Positions 31,973 through 38,463 of a DNA stretch of 43,852 bases are shown here, piece by piece. Each line of letters begins with the position of its first letter. The stretch's first letter is position 1. Source of the stretch: a virus; the IMG/VR virus record IMGVR_UViG_3300024308_000201, positions 1 through 43,852 of that record, one strand, 5' to 3'. Both the position numbers and the translations under genes were made by a program. A model generated the notes under the pieces. The model was not told where the DNA came from. It saw nothing but the letters and a program-made list of their open reading frames with translations, and did no database searches.

Positions 31973-32217
31973 CAGGCCACCCCTTTCTGCGCGCGCTTAG
32001 CTGCGCGCATCTCTGATTCGTCCCGCTTCAGCGCGTGGGCCTCCCGCACCAGGCAGTCGATCAACTTTCGGCGAACCGGCCCCTGCTCCTCGCGCGCGAT
32101 GCTGTCCAGCGTCTTCAGCATTCCGGACACGCGATAACGATTCAGGTCGCCCGGCAGCGCGCCCCGGACCGAGATAACGACCGTAACAACACCAGTGTTT
32201 TTATCGAACGTGATCAT
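31972..32217 (-). CDS. Small phage early protein of unknown function
   Basis: An 81-aa protein from ATG 32217 (4-nt overlap with the gene before; the frame to 32319 is a shadow). A short beta-hairpin (MITFDKNTGVVTVVISVRG) is followed by a long basic helix containing one Cys. No family recognised. Confidence 0.62.
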   Translation of the reverse strand: MITFDKNTGVVTVVISVRGALPGDLNRYRVSGMLKTLDSIAREEQGPVRRKLIDCLVREAHALKRDESEMRAAKRAQKGVA

Positions 32218-32546
32218 CGCCCCACCTCCGGACCCGCCGGCTCGGCCGCATAGTGCGTGATCGCCGGATTGTCCCCGCGCCAGCTCCCGAACACCGGCCG
32301 CCTGCTCACCGAGTCCCACAGCATCATCCGCCTGCCGTCCTGGGGAGCGCCGGAGATTGGCTTCCAGTCCGGGCGGAGCCGCAACCGGACGAACTCGTCT
32401 ACCGCGTCCGCTGCACCGTCCAAGAGTTGATGGACACGCCCGTCGAAGGACTTGGCCAGCTCGACTGGGCGCATCTGAGATTCTGCCCGCAGCTGCCAGA
32501 CCAACGAACGCATCACCGATTCTCCGCTCGCGCGTGCACCGCTCAT
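32214..32546 (-). CDS. DUF551-like phage protein
   Basis: A 110-aa protein from ATG 32546 (ATGA overlap). The C-terminal half reads DWKPISGAPQDGRRMMLWD, then VFGSWRGDN, which is the DUF551-type signature WxPI..AP.DG common in lambdoid early regions. The N-terminal half is helical. Function unknown. Confidence 0.72.
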   Translation of the reverse strand: MSGARASGESVMRSLVWQLRAESQMRPVELAKSFDGRVHQLLDGAADAVDEFVRLRLRPDWKPISGAPQDGRRMMLWDSVSRRPVFGSWRGDNPAITHYAAEPAGPEVGR

Positions 32547-33043
32547 GCTGCTTGCTCCCAGCTGGCCGTCAGGCGCTGCACCTGCCCGCCCCGCGCCTGG
32601 AACTGCTCCACCGTCTCGGACGGGCGCTGGTCGTCCTTCTCCTTGCCCCACGGCTTGGCCGGTGCCAGGTCCGCCAGCAGCCCCACGCGCGACCGGTTGA
32701 TGGTCATCTTGTCCACCCGTGACGCCTTCGGCTGGGCGCCATTCTTCGCACGGTAGGCGCGGCCACGCTCGATGCGGCGCTCGCGAAGTTCTTCAGCCGT
32801 TGCCTTCTGGAACCGCATGCCCTGTCCGCTGTATCGATACGCTGCCGTCGCCCGGCGGCCCGTCTTCGTCAGATAGCCGCAATTCACCAGGTACTTCAGC
32901 TGGTCGCGCACGGTGTTGCGCTCGGCGCTGAGGTGCGCGCCGGACAGCCCCAGCACCTCAAACAGCTGCGCGTGGCCAATCGCTTCAGATTTACGCGCCT
33001 CGAATACGCCGCGCACCCTATCTGCCATGCCGGTGTTAGCCAT
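32543..33043 (-). CDS. Winged-helix phage regulator-like protein
   Basis: A 166-aa protein. Residues about 5-70 form a winged helix (VRGVFEARKSEAIGHAQLFEVL, then NTVRDQLKYLVNCGYLTKTG). The rest is basic and ends with a Gln-rich helix. ATG 33043 is preferred over 33052 because GAGGA has usable spacing only for it. Probably DNA-binding; target unknown. Confidence 0.72.
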   Translation of the reverse strand: MANTGMADRVRGVFEARKSEAIGHAQLFEVLGLSGAHLSAERNTVRDQLKYLVNCGYLTKTGRRATAAYRYSGQGMRFQKATAEELRERRIERGRAYRAKNGAQPKASRVDKMTINRSRVGLLADLAPAKPWGKEKDDQRPSETVEQFQARGGQVQRLTASWEQAA

Positions 33044-33410
33044 TGGTGCCATTCCTCAGTTCGTTGACGTACGTCTGGTTTGAAATCAGCTCGTCATCCG
33101 AGCCGTATGTCTCGTGGAAGGTCCGCGAGCCATCCATCAGGCTCGGGCCGTAGATCTGGCGCATCGTTGCGAAGGTGTTCCCCTCCAGCGGATGCCGCAT
33201 GTGGTGCCACTTGCAGAGGCCATAGCCCTCCGCGTGGCCCCGCCGCACGTTCCCGCTCTTGGCGTGGTTGTAGTCGCAGCCATAGACCACCAGCTCCGGC
33301 TCCAGCAGCTCCTGCATCTGCAGCGCCAGGCAGGCCATGCACGGGCCGGTCTTGGCCAGCTCGATCCGCGCAGCTTCTTCCCTTGTCGGTGGCGGTGCCT
33401 TCGACCACAT
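33036..33410 (-). CDS. Ref-like (RecA-dependent) HNH nuclease
   Basis: A 124-aa protein from ATG 33410. CMAC near residue 24 gives one cysteine pair. CDYNHAKSGNVRRGHAEGYGLCKWHHM supplies the remaining zinc and HNH-type histidines, and YGSDDELI lies downstream. This matches the P1 Ref / phage RecA-dependent nuclease family. Such enzymes cut D-loops bound by RecA and raise recombination. It overlaps its upstream neighbour by one base and the following gene by 8 nt. Confidence 0.75.
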   Translation of the reverse strand: MWSKAPPPTREEAARIELAKTGPCMACLALQMQELLEPELVVYGCDYNHAKSGNVRRGHAEGYGLCKWHHMRHPLEGNTFATMRQIYGPSLMDGSRTFHETYGSDDELISNQTYVNELRNGTNG

Positions 33411-33700
33411 CAGCGCGCCTCCTCCACCGCTGCTCGGTACTGGCAAACCCGGCGGTAGTAGCCGATGCCGGCATGTGGCCCCTCCCACTCTTCCGGCATG
33501 TCGAAGGTCATCTGCATCTTCTTGGCGCACGGGTTGTACGACCGGGGTGCATCCCCCGTGTTGGTCCAGAACCTGAAGTGCTTGCAGTCCTCGCAGCTCG
33601 GCACGCCATCAAGGTCCTTGGCTTTCTGAGTGCGCCGGCGAACAAGCTCCTCAAGGAGCTCGTCGGTCGTGAACTGCTGAAGCAGCGCTCTCCCCTTCAT
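33410..33700 (-). CDS. Cys4 zinc-binding small phage protein
   Basis: A 96-aa protein from ATG 33700. Cysteines in SCEDCKHFRFW, NPCAKK and RRVCQYR could bind one zinc. The N-terminus is a helix (QFTTDELLEELVRRR). The PEEWEG...GYYRRVC end recurs in phage early proteins of unknown role. Confidence 0.65.
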   Translation of the reverse strand: MKGRALLQQFTTDELLEELVRRRTQKAKDLDGVPSCEDCKHFRFWTNTGDAPRSYNPCAKKMQMTFDMPEEWEGPHAGIGYYRRVCQYRAAVEEAR

Positions 33701-33918
33701 CAGCGCGCGCCCGGATCGGCCAGCCACCAGCCGTGCTGCCAGGCCTCCGCCTTTTCGCTCAGCGGCCCCGCCCTGCGGTTGGCACCGTCTTCCGTCTCGC
33801 ATTCGATCCAGACCAGGTGCGGGTTGTCGCTCAGGCGAAGCCCATTGAGCCGCGCCGAGTACCCAGCGTTGATCTCCTTGGCGAACTTGCTGCGTGTGCT
33901 GTACTTGGTGAAGTCCAT
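33700..33918 (-). CDS. Small phage early protein of unknown function
   Basis: A 72-aa protein from ATG 33918, which overlaps the previous stop by one base. It starts MDFTKYSTRSKFAKEINAGY and is tryptophan-rich at the end (AWQHGWWLAD). No family recognised. Confidence 0.6.
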   Translation of the reverse strand: MDFTKYSTRSKFAKEINAGYSARLNGLRLSDNPHLVWIECETEDGANRRAGPLSEKAEAWQHGWWLADPGAR

Positions 33919-34118
33919 CAGCGTCTGTTCCTCGTGGTGCTGCGGCGTGCCGCGCTCAGTTCCTGGTCGCGCTTGTCCCATCCGGTCTGCCAGCGGCGTC
34001 GTCGCGTCAAACCGTCCTGCCCCATCTCGTACCGCGGTGCCGATTCCCGACTGCGGCAGGCATCTCGCGCCCAGCGACCGGCCTGCTCCGCCTGGGCCAG
34101 CTCGGCCTCAGTCACCAT
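33918..34118 (-). CDS. Ribosome modulation factor-like small protein
   Basis: A 66-aa protein. AEQAGRWARDACRSRESAPRY and WQTGWDKRDQE recall the Rmf-like pattern (GxxA...P..., then W..GW..A) that occurs in many phages. Strongly basic middle. Whether it binds ribosomes is unknown. ATG 34118 lies inside the end of the 44-aa gene before it. Confidence 0.6.
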   Translation of the reverse strand: MVTEAELAQAEQAGRWARDACRSRESAPRYEMGQDGLTRRRRWQTGWDKRDQELSAARRSTTRNRR

Positions 34119-34242
34119 CGGTATCGATCCAGTTCCGGATGAACCAACGGACGTTGCAGGGCAGCCAGCCCACAGCCAGGGAGATCTCCGCCACGCTGCA
34201 ACGCTCGGCATACAGCAGTCGCACCGTGTCGTGCTTGCTCAC
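34108..34242 (-). CDS. 44-aa helix-turn-helix-like microprotein
   Basis: A GTG-started 44-residue gene. Its GTG (34242) overlaps the stop of the P-like gene as GTGA, and its own stop overlaps the next gene by 11 nt, so it fits the operon exactly. The sequence (SKHDTVRLLYAERCSVAEISLAVG, written without the first residue and in part) reads as a small HTH: a helix, CSVAEIS, then LAVGW. Otherwise the 120 nt between P and the Rmf-like gene would be empty. Not recognised as a named family. Confidence 0.62.
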   Translation of the reverse strand: MSKHDTVRLLYAERCSVAEISLAVGWLPCNVRWFIRNWIDTDGD

Positions 34243-34955
34243 GCGCCCTCCCCGAACCCGAGGTCTGCTGCAGCGCGCGCCATGGCCGCACGTGCGGCCT
34301 CGCGATCGCGCACAGGGTGCACGCCGTGCTTCTCCTGCTCGATCGCCAGAACCGGCGGCGGTAGCGGCTTCCCGTCGACCACGTGCTGGACAGCGCGCGT
34401 GTAGGCTTCCTCCAGCATCCGGCGCTGCTGCGATCCGTGGTCAGCGCTGGCGTAGACGTGCAGGTCCAGCAGCGAGCGCACCAGCACCGTGAAGCCGCTC
34501 TGCGGCCGGCCTGGCGCCATCTCCCGCTCCACCGCCGCCATAACCGGAATGTCCAGGCACATCTGCAGAAACCGACCCGGAGTCGGTGGCCACTCGCGGC
34601 CTTCAGTGAGGCAGGCGGCAAGCCCACGGGCGTGCTGAGACCTGAGCCTCCCCCTCAGAATCTGAGCCCATGTGGTTCCGGCAGGCGCAAGGGTTCGATC
34701 ATGCTTGAGGGGTGAGGCGCCGTTCTGGCGCTCCCAACTACCCGGGAACATGGAGCCCATCTGCTTCCAGAACTCGAACAGGTAGTCAGCTGCTTCAACG
34801 CTGAGGGGCTCCCCCGACGACGGCAAACTCGGCATCGAAGACGACTCCGGCCTCATCGCCAGGGCAGCCACCATCGCCACCGCTTCGGCGTTCGGCGCGG
34901 AACTGCTGCTGGAGCTGCTCGATTCGGTCGGCAGAACCGTGTTGAGGCGTTGCAT
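34239..34955 (-). CDS. Replication protein P-like (helicase loader)
   Basis: A 238-aa protein in the lambda P position. Residues about 55-130 contain ADYLFEFWKQMGSMFPGSW, then HARGLAACLTEGREWPPTPGRFLQMC, the family pattern of phage P proteins that bring host DnaB to the origin. The N-terminus is Ser-rich. ATG 34955 has AAGGGAG upstream, although this gives a 161-nt overlap with the O-like gene in another frame. Downstream ATGs at 34874 and 34856 lack a ribosome site. Confidence 0.8.
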   Translation of the reverse strand: MQRLNTVLPTESSSSSSSSAPNAEAVAMVAALAMRPESSSMPSLPSSGEPLSVEAADYLFEFWKQMGSMFPGSWERQNGASPLKHDRTLAPAGTTWAQILRGRLRSQHARGLAACLTEGREWPPTPGRFLQMCLDIPVMAAVEREMAPGRPQSGFTVLVRSLLDLHVYASADHGSQQRRMLEEAYTRAVQHVVDGKPLPPPVLAIEQEKHGVHPVRDREAARAAMARAAADLGFGEGA

Positions 34956-35688
34956 GGGACGCTCCCTTGGTGCGGTTGGTGTTAGACAGGTCGCGCTCAA
35001 GCCATGCGGCTTCGAAGCCCTGCCAGTTGCGGGTGCAGCACTTCGCCAGGCACTGGTCGACCGTGAAGCCAATTGCCGCGGCCAGATGCAGCTCGCGACC
35101 GAAGCTCTCCAGCACGGTCGGAGTGACCGGGGCGCGGCGCTGGCGGCGGAGGTGCAGCCAGTCACCAAGGACCTGCGGAGACGGCGGGTTGGGCCAGGTC
35201 GAGAAATCCAGATCCACTGCCTGAGCAGCCGGCGCGCTTGCGCGCTGCTTTTTGCTCTTAGGTTCTCTTCCTGGTTTAGTTCCTGGTTCCTGTGCACGTG
35301 GTTCACCACCCCCGTGCACGTCGTTCACCACCTGGTGAACCTGATTCACTACGGGGTGGTGAACGTCGTTCACTACCAAATAGGGGTCATCCTCTGGCGC
35401 CTTGGGTGCCGCCTGAATGCCAAAGTGGAAGTTGAGGCGGTACTGGTTTGGCAGCCGGAGGTTGTCCTTGGCGCGCGGCAGAACGGTGATATAGCCGGCC
35501 TGGGCCAGCTTTCCAATTTGGTCGATGACAGAGCGGCGGGTCAGTCCACAGTCCTCTGCCAGCGTGTCGTGGCTGGGCCGACACTGGCCGGTGTCCTTGT
35601 TGTGGCGCTCAGCCAGCATCAGCAGCACCAGCTTCTGAGTGCTGGTGACGCGCTGGCGGGCGGCCCATGCGAATGCTTCGAAGCTCAT
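34795..35688 (-). CDS. Replication protein O-like (origin-binding, winged helix)
   Basis: A 297-aa protein. The N-terminal HTH_36-type winged helix runs from SFEAFAWAARQRVTSTQKLVLLML through SHDTLAEDCGLTRRSVIDQIGKL. A Pro/His/Val-rich low-complexity region holds several VVN/HHP/NDVH repeats (about residues 103-130). The C-terminal half has PPSPQVLGDWLHLRRQRRAPVTPT and a Trp-containing region. In lambda, O binds iterons inside its own gene; the repeated stretch at 35295-35385 is a candidate. ATG 35688 follows the previous stop by one base. Confidence 0.82.
   Translation of the reverse strand: MSFEAFAWAARQRVTSTQKLVLLMLAERHNKDTGQCRPSHDTLAEDCGLTRRSVIDQIGKLAQAGYITVLPRAKDNLRLPNQYRLNFHFGIQAAPKAPEDDPYLVVNDVHHPVVNQVHQVVNDVHGGGEPRAQEPGTKPGREPKSKKQRASAPAAQAVDLDFSTWPNPPSPQVLGDWLHLRRQRRAPVTPTVLESFGRELHLAAAIGFTVDQCLAKCCTRNWQGFEAAWLERDLSNTNRTKGASHATPQHGSADRIEQLQQQFRAERRSGGDGGCPGDEAGVVFDAEFAVVGGAPQR
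35295..35385. repeat. Short repeats inside the O-like gene (possible replication origin)
   Basis: Within the O-like gene there are several diverged copies of a GTTCACCAC/GTGGTGAAC-type unit (near 35298, 35325, 35339 and 35355-35375), in both orientations. They are read through as NDVHH/VVNQVHQ repeats. Placement in the middle of O matches the lambda ori iterons. No AT-rich segment beyond the local composition is obvious. Confidence 0.5.
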
Positions 35689-35689
35689 C

Positions 35690-36004
35690 TCAGACCGCCA
35701 GCGTGTAGTTCTGCCCTGGGGCAACAGCCCACCAGGTACAAGCACTGCGGCGGCTGACCTCGCACTCTCGCTTCTGGCCACGCCAAACCAGACCCGCCTC
35801 TTCCAGTTCTGGAAGACGGCGCGCCAGCATGTAGCGACACAGACCAGTGAGCTTCGCCAGCTCGTAGCTGGTCAGGCCACTGCCTTGCTTCAGGGCCAAC
35901 AGGGCAACTTGCTGCTGATCTCCCTGCAGGCCGCTCTCGACAACGTGACGAGCGGCTTCATGGCTCGTGCTGGAATCGGTTGATCGAGCGGGATGCGTGC
36001 TCAT
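35690..36004 (-). CDS. Winged-helix phage protein
   Basis: A 104-aa protein. A winged helix spans about residues 25-80 (QQVALLALKQGSGLTSYELAKLTG, then MLARRLPELEEAGLV). The N-terminus has STSHEAARHVVESG, common in phage early proteins. Likely a DNA-binding regulator of the replication operon. ATGA overlap with the gene upstream. Confidence 0.72.
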   Translation of the reverse strand: MSTHPARSTDSSTSHEAARHVVESGLQGDQQQVALLALKQGSGLTSYELAKLTGLCRYMLARRLPELEEAGLVWRGQKRECEVSRRSACTWWAVAPGQNYTLAV

Positions 36005-36588
36005 ACCGTCGGCTCCAGTCCCATTGCACGGACCACCGCCTTGCGGAACGTCAGCACGCTGATGACCAGGTCAGTCGCCTCGTTGATGATCTTCTGGCCG
36101 TGCGGACGGTCTTGCTCGTCTATCACGCCGTCCGCAACCGCTGGGCTCACTGCAGAGCAGAGGTCGCCGAAGTCCTTCATCAACTGACCAACTCCGACCG
36201 TGTCGGCCGCTGTGTCGATCGCATCTATCCGAATCGGCAAGATGCCGCGGCGGCGAGCAAGCTCCCGTTCGCAGTTGCTGCGGTACGGCTCGGGCAGGCT
36301 CATCACCCAGGCGTCTTCGAGATCGGTCGGCAGAGTCTTGACCACGCCATCGAGGTAGCGGCCCAGGATCTGGCCGTTGTGCTTCTTGTCGGCGTCGCCA
36401 TCCCCCTCACCACCCAACGTGATGCGGAACGGGACTTCGCGGTCGTCCTGCGCGTACATCGACAGGTACTGGTCGGCCACCACCATGGCGAAGCTCCGGC
36501 GGTTGGTGCCGGTATCGCGCAGCATCTGCTCGGTGAATCCGTAGATCACCGTCTGGCGCTTGGGCAGGAAATGGGGCTTGGGCTTCAT
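36001..36588 (-). CDS. Early protein of unknown function in the CII position
   Basis: A 195-aa protein from ATG 36588 (the frame to 36633 is unsupported). The N-terminus (MKPKPHFLPKRQTVIYGFTEQML) is basic. The middle contains TLPTDLEDAWVMSLPEPYR and NCERELARRRGILP, and the C-terminus is a helix with ISVLTFRKAVV. It lies between Cro and the winged-helix/O/P genes, where lambda has cII, but no CII sequence pattern is seen. Function unknown. Confidence 0.65.
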   Translation of the reverse strand: MKPKPHFLPKRQTVIYGFTEQMLRDTGTNRRSFAMVVADQYLSMYAQDDREVPFRITLGGEGDGDADKKHNGQILGRYLDGVVKTLPTDLEDAWVMSLPEPYRSNCERELARRRGILPIRIDAIDTAADTVGVGQLMKDFGDLCSAVSPAVADGVIDEQDRPHGQKIINEATDLVISVLTFRKAVVRAMGLEPTV

Positions 36589-36710
36589 GACGGGTGCTCT
36601 GTTGCGCGGCAACATGGCCGCTATGGAGATCAACTTTTGGGGTGCGGCTGGCGCCGCCCTCCTTGCGCTACGCTGGATGTGCCAACAACCAAGCCCACAA
36701 GGAGGGCGAC

Positions 36711-36968
36711 ATGGAAATCAGGGAAGACCCGACATTCACGAGCTTGTTTGCACAGGTGCAGGTGCTCGAGATGGTCGTCATGGCAATGGTCAAAGCTCAC
36801 CCGCAGCCGTCGGAACTTCTCGAGCAGCTGGAACAGCAGCTCGAAGTTCTTCGCTCGCTGAGCAGCGCGCGTGCGACGGATTTACTTGGTCGCTTGGCTC
36901 ACTCCAAGCTCGATCAGAGGGTTCAGGGGTGGCTGGATTACGCTCGACAAGAGCTGCCGACGGAGTAA
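36711..36968 (+). CDS. Small rightward protein antisense to the early operon
   Basis: An 85-aa helical protein. AAGGAGG lies 6 nt before ATG 36711, the best ribosome site in the region. The sequence has a hydrophobic core and a coiled coil (SELLEQLEQQLEVLRSL). It points against the leftward early operon, and its last 179 nt overlap the 3' part of the leftward gene 36790-37164. Its own promoter is not clear. It may be expressed during lysogeny, and its transcript would be antisense to the early message. Confidence 0.62.
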   Translation: MEIREDPTFTSLFAQVQVLEMVVMAMVKAHPQPSELLEQLEQQLEVLRSLSSARATDLLGRLAHSKLDQRVQGWLDYARQELPTE

Positions 36969-37164
36969 GAAAGGCGTCGAGGTTGGACTCGATCATTGCT
37001 TTCGCTTGGGCGTCCGCTCGATTGCGTCTTTGGTGCCAGAGCCGGGTTGCTTCGCGCATCCCAGCCTTGATCCGCTTCTCCTGCAGCAGCTCGTTATTCG
37101 AAGGCTTGGCCAGCCAATCACGCAGCCAAAGCCGCGGATTCCACTTGTCGGACAGCGCGCGCAT
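36790..37164 (-). CDS. Small early protein after Cro
   Basis: A 124-aa reading frame starting two nt after the Cro stop. The N-terminal half (ALSDKWNPRLWLRDWLAKPS, then RIKAGMREATRLWHQRRNRAD) is Trp-rich and helical and looks genuine. The C-terminal half, overlapping the rightward gene, is Ala/Glu/Pro-rich and less convincing. The true product may act as a regulator or be partly shadow; function unknown. Confidence 0.5.
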   Translation of the reverse strand: MRALSDKWNPRLWLRDWLAKPSNNELLQEKRIKAGMREATRLWHQRRNRADAQAKAMIESNLDAFLTPSAALVERNPATPEPSDRAWSEPSDQVNPSHARCSASEELRAAVPAAREVPTAAGEL

Positions 37165-37165
37165 C

Positions 37166-37657
37166 TCAGGCCACCTCCAGAGGGGCGTAACGGTTCTCGT
37201 CGGGGTCATGCGGCGCGGGCTGCGCCTGCGGTTGTTCCTGGACACCCAGCAGGCGCTGGATCTGTGGCAGTGCCGGCAAGGCGCCCTCTTCCGCCCAGCC
37301 CTCAACCTGCTCGATCGGAAGCTTCAGCACCTTCGCCAGCTGCTTGTCCGTCGACAGGCCCAGCCGCGCGCGCAGCGCGCGCTTGCTCATGCGGCTGTCG
37401 ACCAGCTGGTTGATCACAGCGCGCGGCACATCCTGCATAGGCTTCGGACCGAAAACAGCTGGGAGCAGCTCGAAGCGACTCACCGCGCCACCGGTTGCCA
37501 GGTCGATCTGAATAGCCCGCTCGGCCTTGATGGCAGTTGTTCCGTTCTCCCATTGGGAGACAAGGCCCTGAGTGGCAGGCGTACCCGTTTCTGTCAGCAA
37601 GGCGGCGAACGCCGACTGCGACAGGCCCTTCGATTTTCGGTAGGCGGGGATGTCCAT
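37166..37657 (-). CDS. cro: Cro-like XRE/YdaS-family repressor
   Basis: A 163-aa protein with an N-terminal helix-turn-helix (IPAYRKSKGLSQSAFAALL, then TQGLVSQWENG). ERAIQIDLATGGAVSRFEL follows, typical of YdaS/Cro-like phage regulators. Residues 90-135 may form a second helical DNA-contact or dimer domain (KRALRARLGLSTDKQLAKVL). It is divergent from CI and reads left, so it acts as Cro, switching on lytic growth. The predicted start of transcription coincides with its ATG (no Shine-Dalgarno), so its mRNA is probably leaderless. Confidence 0.82.
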   Translation of the reverse strand: MDIPAYRKSKGLSQSAFAALLTETGTPATQGLVSQWENGTTAIKAERAIQIDLATGGAVSRFELLPAVFGPKPMQDVPRAVINQLVDSRMSKRALRARLGLSTDKQLAKVLKLPIEQVEGWAEEGALPALPQIQRLLGVQEQPQAQPAPHDPDENRYAPLEVA

Positions 37658-37663
37658 GCCGCG

Positions 37664-37692
37664 AGTATGAGCGGCACTGATACCAAGGTCAA
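37664..37692 (-). promoter_or_regulatory. PR-like promoter for cro and the leftward early operon
   Basis: On the minus strand, -35 TTGACC (37692-37687), a 17-nt spacer and -10 CATACT (37669-37664). The -10 is six nt before the cro ATG. Operator O1 (37667-37681) covers the spacer and -10; O2 (37691-37705) abuts the -35. CI binding should therefore shut it off. Confidence 0.78.
37667..37681. promoter_or_regulatory. Operator O1
   Basis: ATGAGCGGCACTGAT, a copy of the 15-bp near-palindrome ATNAGNGNCNCTNAT. Its dyad extends to GTAT...ATAC over 19 bp. Lies in the spacer and -10 of PR, 10 nt before cro. Confidence 0.72.
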
Positions 37693-37705
37693 TAGTGCCG
37701 CTATT
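37691..37705. promoter_or_regulatory. Operator O2
   Basis: AATAGTGCCGCTATT, the most symmetric copy in this cluster, with one more C/G pair outside. Centre 24 bp from O1. It overlaps the edge of the PR -35, and so is placed to influence both promoters. Confidence 0.75.
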
Positions 37706-37725
37706 GGTAAATTATGAACGTATTA

Positions 37726-37740
37726 ATTAGCGTCCCTGAT
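37726..37740. promoter_or_regulatory. Operator O3
   Basis: ATTAGCGTCCCTGAT ends at the base before ATG 37741. Centre 35 bp from O2. It would overlap the start point of a cI promoter whose -10 could be TATTAA at 37721, like lambda OR3 over PRM. Confidence 0.7.
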
Positions 37741-38463
37741 ATGGAACCTTCTCGCAAAGCGAAGCCGACCCCAGCCGACATCGCGGCCGCTGCGCGGCTG
37801 AAAGCGGCATGGGCCGACAAGGCTCGTTCACTCGGAATAACTCAAGAGAAGCTGGCTCACGAACTTGGAATCACACAAGGCGCCGTCAGCCAGTACCTCA
37901 ATGGCAAGATCCCGATGAACTACCGGACGCTCAAGGTGTTCGCGGCAGCCTTAGGAATTGAGGACACGGATATTCGGAAGGATTTGCCCGAGCAGCAGTA
38001 CACCTCCCCTACTCCGTCGGACGACGCCTGGGACGATATCGTCGGATACTCCCAGGCAGCCGGCCTTGGAGCCGGTGCGGAGGCGGCAGAGTACGCCGAG
38101 ACCCATAGTCTCAAGTTCAAGAAGACGAGCCTGCGCCGGCGCGGCATCTATGGACGCGACCTTGCCGTGTACTACGGCAAGGGCGACAGCATGGAGCCGA
38201 CCATAAAGGACGGCGATGCAATCCTGTTCGATACATCGGATACGCGTGTGGTCGATGGCGTTCTTTACGTCATCCAGGTCGACGGGATGGCTAACCCAGA
38301 GTATTTTGTGAAGCGCGCCATGGTTCTAGACACAGGCGTGTACTTCCAGAGCGATAACCCGCATGGCGACCATCAGTGGCGCAAGCCCAAGCCCATGGTT
38401 TCCACTCGCCACCCGATCACGGTGATCGGCCGCGTTCACTGGATTGGAGGATGGGCAGACTGA
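37741..38463 (+). CDS. cI: CI-type repressor, HTH plus S24 LexA-like protease
   Basis: A 240-aa lysogeny repressor. The N-terminal XRE helix-turn-helix is ARSLGITQEKLAHELGITQGAV at residues 28-49. A linker with a likely cleavage Ala-Gly lies near 107-112 (AAGLGAGAE). The C-terminal S24 peptidase has Ser150 (YGKGDSMEPT) and Lys191 (YFVKR). It should self-cleave with RecA during SOS, so the prophage is probably UV-inducible. An in-frame ATG at 37714 would put O3 inside the gene, so 37741 is preferred; neither has a Shine-Dalgarno. Its stop overlaps the next gene (TGATG). Confidence 0.92.
   Translation: MEPSRKAKPTPADIAAAARLKAAWADKARSLGITQEKLAHELGITQGAVSQYLNGKIPMNYRTLKVFAAALGIEDTDIRKDLPEQQYTSPTPSDDAWDDIVGYSQAAGLGAGAEAAEYAETHSLKFKKTSLRRRGIYGRDLAVYYGKGDSMEPTIKDGDAILFDTSDTRVVDGVLYVIQVDGMANPEYFVKRAMVLDTGVYFQSDNPHGDHQWRKPKPMVSTRHPITVIGRVHWIGGWAD

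Noticed and set aside
36001-36588. Assignment as CII activator
   Set aside because: Position fits, but the sequence lacks a CII-type helix-turn-helix and is twice the usual length.
37714-37740. cI starting at ATG 37714
   Set aside because: It would place operator O3 in the coding region and adds nine residues not typical of repressors; no ribosome site supports it either. It remains possible.
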